Assembly: GCA_036504735.1 (NCBI GenBank)
Contig: DASXUQ010000005.1
Span: forward strand, 589,377-653,376
Length of the DNA: 64,000 bases
Reading direction: 5' to 3'
Source: a bacterium
GTDB taxonomy: Bacteria; Electryoneota; RPQS01
Numbering within the stretch: the stretch's first letter is position 1; every line of letters starts with the position of its first letter. The position numbers were made by a program, and so were the translations under genes. The notes under the pieces were generated by a model that made no database searches, had not been told where the DNA came from, and saw only the letters and a program-made list of their open reading frames with translations. Of this stretch, positions 43,733 through 51,967 are shown one piece after another.

Positions 43733-45706
43733 ATGCTCAAGGTTTGGCTGTTTTTTCTAACGCTAACAATTTCAGTTGTTTGTGCGTTGGCTCAGGATGT
43801 CTCTATTTACGACATCCAGTTTACTACGAATCCCTCCGGAACGTCCCCCGATAGCGGGCTGACCGTCTCCACGGGAGGTTTCGTCACAGGGATCAATTAC
43901 TCATCGAATTCCCTGTACTACTTCCTCTCGGACCGCGCAGGAGGCCGCTGGCACGGTATCCTCGTCCGGGACAACCAGGACCGCCACCTTGCCATCGGGG
44001 ATTCCGTCCACCTGTCCGCTCAAGTCTTTGAATCCAGCGGCCAGACCCGTTTGCAGAATATCGTGACCTGGGACTCGGTTCATGCCGGTGTCGCCGTCCC
44101 TACGGCGGTCATCACCTGCGCCATCCTAAGCGATTCCACCACTCTCAGCCGTGAGTCCACGGAAGGCGTGCTGGTTGAATTGCAGAATGTGACGGTCGCA
44201 TCGGTCAACGGTTCGGACTTTACGGTCACGGACGGCAGCGGTACGGCTGTGATTACGTCCTACGGTTGGACTCACGCCATGCCGATCACAGGAGATTCCA
44301 TCCTCTACGTGCGCGGCCTGGTCTCCAGCACGCCCAATGGTTTCCGGATCAATCCCCGCAACGACTTCGACCTGATCTACACGTCCAATCGTCCTCCGGT
44401 CATTTCGCAGGTGCGCAACATGCCGGCGGCTCCCTCCAGTCTGGAATCGGACACGGTAACGGCACGCATCACGGATGAGACTGTGGTCGCCGACGCGCGG
44501 GTTTACTACCTGTTCGGCACCACCGGAGACTATCTGCCCCTGTCCATGTTCGACGATGGCATGCACGGCGACGGCGCGATGGGCGACAACGTGTGGGGCG
44601 CGATCATCCCGCAGGGGACGCCCCGCTCGACCTGCCATTACTACATCTGGGCCACCGACGATTCCGGACGGTTTTCCACCAGCCCGCCCTCGGCGCCGCA
44701 AACTACCTACAGCTTTGTGGTCAGCCCGACCATGGCTGACATTTACAACCACTATGCCGATTTTGACAATGCCACCATTACCATGAACGGCGTTGTGAAT
44801 TTTGTGGAAGATGTCACCACCTCCAGCGGTTCGCGCCGGATTTCTGCCTATATGCAGGATGAGAGCGGCCGCGGGTTCTATCTCTCGCAGTCCGGTGCGG
44901 CATCCACCTATCCCGGCATCGTGCGCGGCAATCGCATCAGCGTCCGTGGCGTTGTGCAGATCTACGCGGGCGCGGTTCAGATGGGCGGTTTCACCGCGGC
45001 GGACATCACCGTGATGGCCAGCGGTGTGCCCATGCCTGCGCCCATCGAACTGAAGACCGGCGACCGCCACACGCAGCGCGAAATCATTCGCACCTCTGCG
45101 GCGGGAGCTTACGGCACGGGAACATGGTGCAAACTCACCGGCACGGTCTATCGCGTGGATGAGAATGTCGGCGGCGGCACCAACATCGCCATCGATGACG
45201 GCACAGGGAGCACCACCGTTCGCGTGTGGGATTCCATGAACATCGACAGCGTTCAATTGGACGGCGCCTGGCATCCCCTGCATGACCTCGCCGGCAAATT
45301 CGTCAGCATCTACGGCCCGTCCTCCAGCTACAACGGCGACTTCCAGTTGCTGGGCGGTGGCGATGTCAGCGATTTCGAGACTCCCGGTTCGGGAACGCCC
45401 GCCCAGGGGCTGTCACTGGACATTCCCAATCGCCCCTTTGCCCCGGAGATCGGGCAAACCCTTAAGATTTCCTACAATGCTCCGGCGCTGGGACAAGTGC
45501 GTGTGCGGATCTTCGATCTGCGCGGTCGGCTTGTCCGCACCCTCGTCGATAAACTGTCCGGCGGCCCCAATGTAATCCAGTGGGATGGCCGTAACGAGTT
45601 GAATGAACTTCTGCCCATCGGCACCTACATCGTGCACCTCGAATCCGTCCAGAGCGGAAATTCGAAGACAAAGGTGAAACCTATTGTCGTTGGTACTAAA
45701 CTCTGA
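43733..45706 (+). CDS. Secreted multi-OB-fold protein with FlgD-Ig C-terminal domain
   Basis: 657 residues. Signal peptide to about residue 21 (SVVCALAQ). The first domain starts SIYDIQFTTNPSGTSPDSG, typical of OB-fold domains in secreted proteins and YhcR-like nucleases. Similar OB units follow (around 130-210 and, after an Ig-like part at 220-330, at 335-430 and 455-560 with GTWCKLTGTVYRVDE). No nuclease catalytic domain is seen. The C-terminus (VRVRIFDLRGRLVRTLVDK...PIGTYIVHLE) is a FlgD-Ig-like domain. The OB folds could bind DNA, RNA or sugars. It is first in a three-gene operon with a PorV-like gene 41 bases later. Confidence 0.8.
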   Translation: MLKVWLFFLTLTISVVCALAQDVSIYDIQFTTNPSGTSPDSGLTVSTGGFVTGINYSSNSLYYFLSDRAGGRWHGILVRDNQDRHLAIGDSVHLSAQVFESSGQTRLQNIVTWDSVHAGVAVPTAVITCAILSDSTTLSRESTEGVLVELQNVTVASVNGSDFTVTDGSGTAVITSYGWTHAMPITGDSILYVRGLVSSTPNGFRINPRNDFDLIYTSNRPPVISQVRNMPAAPSSLESDTVTARITDETVVADARVYYLFGTTGDYLPLSMFDDGMHGDGAMGDNVWGAIIPQGTPRSTCHYYIWATDDSGRFSTSPPSAPQTTYSFVVSPTMADIYNHYADFDNATITMNGVVNFVEDVTTSSGSRRISAYMQDESGRGFYLSQSGAASTYPGIVRGNRISVRGVVQIYAGAVQMGGFTAADITVMASGVPMPAPIELKTGDRHTQREIIRTSAAGAYGTGTWCKLTGTVYRVDENVGGGTNIAIDDGTGSTTVRVWDSMNIDSVQLDGAWHPLHDLAGKFVSIYGPSSSYNGDFQLLGGGDVSDFETPGSGTPAQGLSLDIPNRPFAPEIGQTLKISYNAPALGQVRVRIFDLRGRLVRTLVDKLSGGPNVIQWDGRNELNELLPIGTYIVHLESVQSGNSKTKVKPIVVGTKL

Positions 45707-45747
45707 GCGGAGTGTTGGCTAAGTTGTTTACGCATTGTGAGGCGCTT

Positions 45748-46665
45748 TTGAAATCCTTTCTTACAACGTTGTTACTGTTGGCTGTGCCGCTTCTGGCGAC
45801 TGCTCAACTCATTTCGAATCCCTATCCGCCGGTGCCTGCCGCCATGGCCGTCGCCGGAGCCTATACCGCCGCCGCCATCGGCGCGGAAGCCCCGTTCTAC
45901 AATCCTGCCGGTCTGGCCTATGGCAAAGGCACCGAAGGACGTTTTGCCTATCAGCAGCCTTGGAGCATGGTCGGCATCTCCCATCTGTCCGCCGCCGGTT
46001 ACACGACTCTCCCCCGCAAATTCGGCGGGATTGCCCTCGGCGTTCAAAGCCTCGGTACACGGTCAGACGGCCACACGCTGGCTGCCGAGACCGAAGCTTA
46101 TCTGGCTCATGGCATAATGCTGCAGAAGGACATCCACTCCTCGCTGGCATTCGGCTACACCCTGAAGCTGATCAACTATGACCTTGGCGAATCGGTCGCC
46201 AATGATCAGGGCGTCTCCCAGAATCTCGGCAGTTCAACCACATTCGGTCTGGATGTCGGCGCCACGGCACAGCTTTGGGACCGCTTCACGCTGGGTGGCT
46301 CCTTTAAGAATATCAATCAGCCGCAGCTTGGCGCAAATCTTAAACGCGATCTGCCGCGCATGATCTCCGGTGGTCTCTGCTATCAGCCCTACTACGGCGT
46401 CCGCACCACCCTCGACATCGAGCGCGTGATCAGCGGTGAGACCCAGTTTAAGGGCGGTATCAACGCCACTGTGGTCAAGCCCCTCGACATCCGTTTCGGC
46501 GTCATGTCCAATCCCAACAGTTTCACCGCCGGATTTGGTTTGCACTGGCGGGAACTGGTGATTGACTATGCGTTCATCTATCACTCTGTCCTGAATCCTT
46601 CGCATCTTATCGGTGTCGGCTTTAACCTCGACAAATCACTGGCGGACATATGGCAAGCCAAGTGA
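45748..46665 (+). CDS. PorV/PorQ-like outer-membrane protein
   Basis: 305 residues. The conserved start of the mature part, MAVAGAYTAAAIGAEAPFYNPAGLA, is the hallmark of the PorV/PorQ (UPF0164) family of FadL-like barrels. In Bacteroidota these shuttle type IX cargo. The strand-rich rest ends in VGFNLDKSL. I choose TTG 45748, which has GAGG five bases upstream and gives a compact signal peptide (KSFLTTLLLLAVPLLATA); a GTG at 45712 is the alternative. Its stop overlaps the next gene by 16 bases. Confidence 0.85.
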   Translation: MKSFLTTLLLLAVPLLATAQLISNPYPPVPAAMAVAGAYTAAAIGAEAPFYNPAGLAYGKGTEGRFAYQQPWSMVGISHLSAAGYTTLPRKFGGIALGVQSLGTRSDGHTLAAETEAYLAHGIMLQKDIHSSLAFGYTLKLINYDLGESVANDQGVSQNLGSSTTFGLDVGATAQLWDRFTLGGSFKNINQPQLGANLKRDLPRMISGGLCYQPYYGVRTTLDIERVISGETQFKGGINATVVKPLDIRFGVMSNPNSFTAGFGLHWRELVIDYAFIYHSVLNPSHLIGVGFNLDKSLADIWQAK

Positions 46666-49274
46666 TCCGGTTGTGTGCGATTCTGCTGCTCGCGTTCGGG
46701 CTGGCGCTGTCCGCATCCGCTGCGGAAAAGCCGGACCTGAATTCGATGACAGCAGAGCAGATTCATGCGCTCCCTGTAACGCAGGAGCAGGCCGACGCCA
46801 TCTGGCAGCGGCTGCAGTTTGAGGGCCCGTTCCACAACATCTATGAACTGCGCGAACTTCCGGAAATTGACGCGACGACCATGGCGGCCATTGAAGCGCT
46901 GGTGCGCGTCACTCCGCCCCGCCCTGCCGAAGAACGCATCCAGCGCATCGAAGACGCCTATTACCGCATCGAAAATCTCGGCACGGAAGAAGGCACCAAT
47001 GTCGGTCTGGTGGATGAGTGGATCGACCGCCTGATGGAACCGCTGAACGTCAACGAGGCCAGCCTCGATGAGTTGATGGATCTGCAGAACGTGTCGCCCG
47101 CCGACGCCGTGGCCATCTACATGGCGGTGCAGCGTCAAGGCGGCATTCGCGGTTCACGGGACCTGCGCGCCGTGCCCGGCCTGTCCGACTGGGGCTACCG
47201 CAATTCGCGGAACTATCTGGGCTATGACCAAGTCACAACTCATGGCAAGCTGCACGGCAATTACACTTTCCGCAGCTATAACACGCCGTTTTTTGCCGAT
47301 GAAGAGCTGGCGATCAATCCCGATCGGTTGGTTGACCCGCGCCCGGACGTCAGCCACAAGCTGCGTTTCACCTATGAACGCCGCTACAAGGGCGGTCTGC
47401 TCTGGCACCGCAACCTCGGCGAACCGACCTACTACGCCAACAGCGGCAGCGATATCAAGATTCCCGAGATGAAGTGGTTTGCCGGAATTGAAAAGCAGAA
47501 ACTCGGTCCCGTGCTGCTCGACCGCGCTTACATCGGAAACTACCAGACATCTCTCGGCCAGGGCGTGGTCATGGAAAGCGGCGACTATTTCAGCCCGCGT
47601 TATTCCGGTTTCGGCTTCGACAAGCGCATCACCGGCATTGCTCCCGACCTGTCCCGCGCTCAGGAATTCACGCTGCGCGGCGCCGCGGCGGAAACTTACT
47701 TCGGCCCCTTCAAGGGCACAGGCTTCTTTTCCAAGCAGAAGAAGGACGCCATTCTGAACCCCGACGGTTCACTGAACCGCCTCGTGACTCTTGTGCCCCG
47801 CGACGACGTAGACATGTATCCGACCGCACAGGTTATCGGCAACAAGGACACGGTGTGGGTTCCCTCTTTCGAAGGCAATCAGTCCATGCTCAACAACGTC
47901 ACCGAAGTCGGTTTCGGCGGCGAACTGGCCTGTCGCCCGTGGACGGGCGTTTCGATTGGTTTTGTCGGCACGGAGTTTCTTTATGACCGCCCGCTGAAAC
48001 CGGACTTCGGCCAGAGCTACAAGGATTCTGCTTATACCCGCACGCTGCACAATTCGCTGTTGTCCGACACCACCGGCGCCGCGGCCACGACGCCTCCGGA
48101 TACTCTGGTGGACATCTATCCGCTGATTGCCGCGCCATCCGTGTACAAGGTTGGCGCCAATGCGGTAAACCCGGAAATCACGCAGGGCTATTACAATTCG
48201 TCGACGTCCGCCCTGTGGTCTGCCGCCCGTTCGGTGCGCCAGATCTACGGCCTTAACATGCTGTCTGTGGTCAATAACTACACCTTCCAGTTCGAATACG
48301 GCGAGTTTCAGGACCAGGGCCACTTCCTCCGTCTCGGCGACGATCCCCACGCTCTCGTGGCATCGGCCTATGCCCAGTGGAATTCCCTGTCGCTGCTGGC
48401 GGTGTATCGCGACTACAGCATCGGCTACGACAATCCCTACTGCCGCGGCTTCTCGAATTATGCGCGCTGGAAGGGGACGACGTACGAAGACGAGTTTTAC
48501 CTGTCCAATCCGGTGTTCGCGCAGATCCAGCGCAATTCGGCGGTTCCGCAGGCCGAGCGCGGCGTGTATCTCGAGAGCCGCTTCCAAGTCTCCCGGCCTA
48601 TCACCTTCGACGCTCAGGTGGACAATTGGACGCGCGTCGCCGATCAGGCGGACTACTACCGCTGGGTAGGCAATATCACCTACCGTCCCGTATGGCCGGT
48701 AGTGGTGCGCATTCGCCAGAAACTGCAAGGCCGCTGGCACTTCGATCCGGCCAAGGAAACCGGATTCACCACGTACGAGAACCGCATCAATCTGGATTTC
48801 CGACTTTCCCGTTTCGACGGACTGAATCTGCTCTTTGCCAACGGTTACACCAGTTTCACTCCCCGCCCGCGACTGACGGGCGAAGCCAATCCGACCGGTG
48901 TCTCCCCGATCGATGCCAACGGCGCATCGCCCACGGAAGCCATCGGTGTTCAGCTTACCCACTACTTCTCGCAGCGGTTGCGCGTACGTGCCGCCTGGGA
49001 AATGTATGACGGCTTCTTCTGGAATTTCGAGGACAGCGATTTTGCGGTGCTTCAGGGAAAAAGCGCCCGCTGGTGGTTTTCGGTATCCGACCGCCTTTCA
49101 GACAATCTTTCGGTCCGTTTCAAATTGACTCGTGACAGCAGTCTTCCCGGGACGTGGATCCAGTCACGCAACAACAACGCTTATCCGACTCAGACTCCAG
49201 GACGCAACTACTCGGGTGATAACGCGACCGTGAAATCCTTCTCGTTCCGCGTCCAGTTAGATTATCTCTTTTAA
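46650..49274 (+). CDS. Helix-hairpin-helix domain outer-membrane beta-barrel protein
   Basis: 874 residues. Signal peptide LLLAFGLALSASAA. Two helix-hairpin-helix units come next: about residues 28-88 (LNSMTAEQIHALPVTQEQ...IYELRELPEI) and 130-190 (LNVNEASLDELMDLQNVSP...SRDLRAVPGLSD), ComEA-like in character. The remaining about 680 residues are rich in aromatic-ended beta strands and end in VKSFSFRVQLDYLF, whose terminal Phe is typical of outer-membrane barrels. Such fusions are known only as uncharacterised proteins in FCB genomes, to my knowledge. HhH units usually bind DNA backbone, so a surface DNA-binding or uptake role is possible but unproven. Confidence 0.82.
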   Translation: MASQVIRLCAILLLAFGLALSASAAEKPDLNSMTAEQIHALPVTQEQADAIWQRLQFEGPFHNIYELRELPEIDATTMAAIEALVRVTPPRPAEERIQRIEDAYYRIENLGTEEGTNVGLVDEWIDRLMEPLNVNEASLDELMDLQNVSPADAVAIYMAVQRQGGIRGSRDLRAVPGLSDWGYRNSRNYLGYDQVTTHGKLHGNYTFRSYNTPFFADEELAINPDRLVDPRPDVSHKLRFTYERRYKGGLLWHRNLGEPTYYANSGSDIKIPEMKWFAGIEKQKLGPVLLDRAYIGNYQTSLGQGVVMESGDYFSPRYSGFGFDKRITGIAPDLSRAQEFTLRGAAAETYFGPFKGTGFFSKQKKDAILNPDGSLNRLVTLVPRDDVDMYPTAQVIGNKDTVWVPSFEGNQSMLNNVTEVGFGGELACRPWTGVSIGFVGTEFLYDRPLKPDFGQSYKDSAYTRTLHNSLLSDTTGAAATTPPDTLVDIYPLIAAPSVYKVGANAVNPEITQGYYNSSTSALWSAARSVRQIYGLNMLSVVNNYTFQFEYGEFQDQGHFLRLGDDPHALVASAYAQWNSLSLLAVYRDYSIGYDNPYCRGFSNYARWKGTTYEDEFYLSNPVFAQIQRNSAVPQAERGVYLESRFQVSRPITFDAQVDNWTRVADQADYYRWVGNITYRPVWPVVVRIRQKLQGRWHFDPAKETGFTTYENRINLDFRLSRFDGLNLLFANGYTSFTPRPRLTGEANPTGVSPIDANGASPTEAIGVQLTHYFSQRLRVRAAWEMYDGFFWNFEDSDFAVLQGKSARWWFSVSDRLSDNLSVRFKLTRDSSLPGTWIQSRNNNAYPTQTPGRNYSGDNATVKSFSFRVQLDYLF

Positions 49275-49279
49275 GACCC

Positions 49280-49298
49280 ACAGGCGCATGGCGCCTGT
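49280..49298 (+). repeat. Small perfect intergenic palindrome
   Basis: An 8-bp perfect stem (49280-49287 with 49291-49298) and loop ATG between the HhH barrel gene and sucD. There is no T tract after it. Confidence 0.55.
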
Positions 49299-49316
49299 TC
49301 AACCCTTTGATGAACT

Positions 49317-50183
49317 ATGGCTATTTTGATTGACGAAAACAGCCGCGTAATTGTGCAGGGCATCACAGGAGGAGCCGGCCAGTTTCACGCAGGCGAGATG
49401 AAATCTTACGGAACCAACATCGTGGCCGGAACCTCCCCCGGAAAGGGCGGCTCTTCGGTGCATGAGATTCCGGTCTATGACACCGTTAAGGAATGCGTCA
49501 AGGCGCATCAGGCGGATACGTCGGTGATCTTCCTCCCCGCTGCCGCCGTAAAGGACGCGGTGATCGAAGCCATTCATGCGGGCATCCGCACCGTCGTCGT
49601 TGTTCCTGAACATATTCCCATCGCGGATATGATGATGGTGCGGCGCGAAGCGAAGAAGCACGGCGCGTTGATCCTCGGCGGCAACACCGCGGGCATTATC
49701 TCGCCCGGACGCGCCAACATCGGTATCATCCCGCCCCTCGCCTTCAAACGCGGACGTGTCGGCACGGTGTCACGCTCCGGTTCCATCACCTATTATCTGG
49801 CGGATACTCTCTCCCGCACCGGTTACGGTGAAACGACCTGCGTCGGTCTGGGTGGTGATCCGGTTCTGGGCAGCACCTTCAACGACGTGCTGGAACTCTT
49901 CGACAAAGATCCCGAAACCAAGGCCGTTTGCCTCGCCGGAGAAATCGGCGGCGTGTATGAAGAAATCGCCGCAGGCACCATCGGCAAAATGAGCAAGCCG
50001 GTCATTGCCATCATCGGCGGCGTGTTTGCCCCTCCCGGAAAGCGGATGGGACATGCCGGCGCTATCGTGGAAGGTGAAATGGGAACGGCGGCCTCGAAAA
50101 TCAAAGCGTTGCAGGACGGCGGCGCTCATATCGCCAAGACCTTTCAGGACATTCCCGAAATCCTCGCACGGCTGGGCGTTTGA
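49317..50183 (+). CDS. sucD: Succinate--CoA ligase subunit alpha
   Basis: TCA-cycle enzyme subunit, 288 residues. It has the CoA-binding Rossmann part (VIVQGITGGAGQFH, YGTNIVAGTSPGKGG), VVVVPEHIPIADM, and the phospho-His loop KRMGHAGAIVEG. The GGNTAGIISPG segment lacks the Cys of the common NCPGIITPG version. sucC is not next to it, which is less common. The stop overlaps the rsmA TTG start (TTGA). Confidence 0.93.
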   Translation: MAILIDENSRVIVQGITGGAGQFHAGEMKSYGTNIVAGTSPGKGGSSVHEIPVYDTVKECVKAHQADTSVIFLPAAAVKDAVIEAIHAGIRTVVVVPEHIPIADMMMVRREAKKHGALILGGNTAGIISPGRANIGIIPPLAFKRGRVGTVSRSGSITYYLADTLSRTGYGETTCVGLGGDPVLGSTFNDVLELFDKDPETKAVCLAGEIGGVYEEIAAGTIGKMSKPVIAIIGGVFAPPGKRMGHAGAIVEGEMGTAASKIKALQDGGAHIAKTFQDIPEILARLGV

Positions 50184-51052
50184 ACCACAAACACCGCCAC
50201 CCTCACAAAGAACACAACCACAGCGAAGAGCCGCCCGCTAAGAAGAGCCTCGGCCAGTGCTTTCTGGCGGACTCGAGTTATTCGCGCCGCCTCGTCAGCG
50301 CGCTTGGCCTGAAGGCGGACAATACGGTGCTGGAAATCGGACCCGGCCGCGGCATCCTCACAGAGGAACTTTTGCAAAGCGGCGCGCGTGTTATTGCCGT
50401 TGAGATAGATCAGCGCCTCCTCGATCCGCTCGTGCAAAAATTTGGATCTTATCCGAATTTCACCCTCTGGCATGAAGACTTCGTCGAGACCGATCTGGAG
50501 CATATCCTCCCGCAAGGTTCGGTGAAAGTGGCCGGCAACCTGCCGTATCATCTTGTGTCGGAAGTGCTCTACAAGCTGTTCATCCATGCGCGCAAAGCAC
50601 GGCAGGATTCTGCTCTGCCTTGGGTCGAAACCGCCGTGCTTATGATGCAGAAAGAAGTAGCGGACCGCGTAACGGCCAAACCCGATTCGAAAGCGTGGGG
50701 CAAACTATCCGTATTCGCCCAGCTTGAAGCATACTGCCACGCGATGTTCACCGTTCCCGCCGGAGCGTTCCGTCCCGAGCCTAAGGTCGATGGCGGCGTC
50801 GTAAGGCTGGATTTCCAGCGCATCCCCGAAGCTTATCCCGAAGACTACCAGACGCTGGAGCGCATCGTCCGCTACACATTCCATCAGCGGCGCAAGATGC
50901 TCAAAACTTCCTTATCGGGCTTGGCAGGCGTGCATCCTTTCTGGCAGGAAGCGGAGATTGATTTCAAACGCCGTCCTGAGACCCTGACGCCCGCCGAGTG
51001 GGTCTACCTTGCCGATGTCGTTTTTCGCGCCCATTCGCGCAAGAACGCCTGA
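50180..51052 (+). CDS. rsmA: 16S rRNA (adenine1518/1519-N6) dimethyltransferase
   Basis: KsgA-type rRNA methylase, 290 residues. It shows the SAM motif LEIGPGRGILTEEL, acidic motif VEIDQRL, and catalytic NLPYHL; the LGQCFLAD near residue 24 is the usual N-terminal motif. An unusual extra leader, NHKHRHPHKEHNHSEEP, is rich in His. The start is TTG at 50180, overlapping the sucD stop (TTGA). Confidence 0.95.
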   Translation: MNHKHRHPHKEHNHSEEPPAKKSLGQCFLADSSYSRRLVSALGLKADNTVLEIGPGRGILTEELLQSGARVIAVEIDQRLLDPLVQKFGSYPNFTLWHEDFVETDLEHILPQGSVKVAGNLPYHLVSEVLYKLFIHARKARQDSALPWVETAVLMMQKEVADRVTAKPDSKAWGKLSVFAQLEAYCHAMFTVPAGAFRPEPKVDGGVVRLDFQRIPEAYPEDYQTLERIVRYTFHQRRKMLKTSLSGLAGVHPFWQEAEIDFKRRPETLTPAEWVYLADVVFRAHSRKNA

Positions 51053-51080
51053 GAGTGTTTTCAGTTACTATTCGATGTCA

Positions 51081-51102
51081 CGCCGGCTTTTCCAGGCCGG
51101 CG
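51081..51102 (+). repeat. Small intergenic palindrome
   Basis: A 7-bp stem (51081-51087 with 51096-51102) and loop TTTTCCAG, between rsmA and recO. No T tract. Confidence 0.55.
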
Positions 51103-51123
51103 CACTCGTGAGCAGTTACCTCC

Positions 51124-51909
51124 ATGTCCGTCCTTCAACAAGCCACCGGCATTGTGCTGCACCGCGTGCGGCACGGAGAGACTTCCCTCATCCTGACCGC
51201 CTTTACACGCGAGATGGGTAAGCTCGGTCTGATGGCCAAGGGTGCGCGAGCCAAGGGCAAGTTGGGCGGTTCTGCCGGATTGGAGCTGTTTACCGAAGCG
51301 CAGTTCGTTTTCTACCGGAAATCCGGACGGGACTTGCAGCTCCTCAAAGAGTGGGCAACCATCTCGCCGCACTCTGTGGTGCGTGAGGATTTCGAGCGCC
51401 TGACCATTGCCAGCGCCGTAGTGGAATTATTAGCGCGCTGTCTGACCGACGAGGATCCGCATCCGGATCTCTATGACGCCGCATCTGCCACGCTGCATGC
51501 GCTGGATCAGCGTCCCGAGTCTGCACTTCCCCTCTTGTGGGCTTTCGAGACCAGTCTCTTCCAGACTCTTGGCTTTGGTCTGCAAACAGAACTGGATGCG
51601 CTGACGGGCCGCCCGCTGACTCCACCCTTTCCGTCCTACATACGGTATCGCTGGTCCAGCGGATCCTTTTTTGTGTCCGACCCGCGCAACAATCCGCCGT
51701 CCGACGGCGAGATGTCCGGTGAGACCTTTGCCGTTCTGTCGGCGTTGTCACAATTCAGCGTGCAGGCCGCAGGACAGATCGCCTTTGGGCCGCGTGTGCG
51801 CAAAGAGCTGACCTATTTTCTGTCGCGCTATCTCGAAACTCATCTGCCCGTACGCGGCAAAATCCGCTCCCTCGAGGCCCTGAACTGGGGCGAGCCGGAA
51901 CAATCCTGA
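51124..51909 (+). CDS. recO: DNA repair protein RecO
   Basis: Mediator that loads RecA together with RecR; 261 residues. The N-terminal OB fold is typical (ATGIVLHRVRHGETSLILTAFTREMGKLGLMAKGARA). The central zinc-binding Cys set found in many RecO proteins is absent. The pair recO then glycyl-tRNA synthetase is a common bacterial arrangement. Confidence 0.93.
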   Translation: MSVLQQATGIVLHRVRHGETSLILTAFTREMGKLGLMAKGARAKGKLGGSAGLELFTEAQFVFYRKSGRDLQLLKEWATISPHSVVREDFERLTIASAVVELLARCLTDEDPHPDLYDAASATLHALDQRPESALPLLWAFETSLFQTLGFGLQTELDALTGRPLTPPFPSYIRYRWSSGSFFVSDPRNNPPSDGEMSGETFAVLSALSQFSVQAAGQIAFGPRVRKELTYFLSRYLETHLPVRGKIRSLEALNWGEPEQS

Positions 51910-51919
51910 AATCTCCCAC

Positions 51920-51940
51920 GGGCATGGCAGGCCATGTCCC
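51920..51940 (+). repeat. Small intergenic palindrome
   Basis: GGGCATGG pairs with CCATG and CCC with one bulged T, between recO and the glycyl-tRNA synthetase gene. CACCCTACC follows directly. Confidence 0.5.
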
Positions 51941-51967
51941 CACCCTACCGATAATCACGAGAACCTT

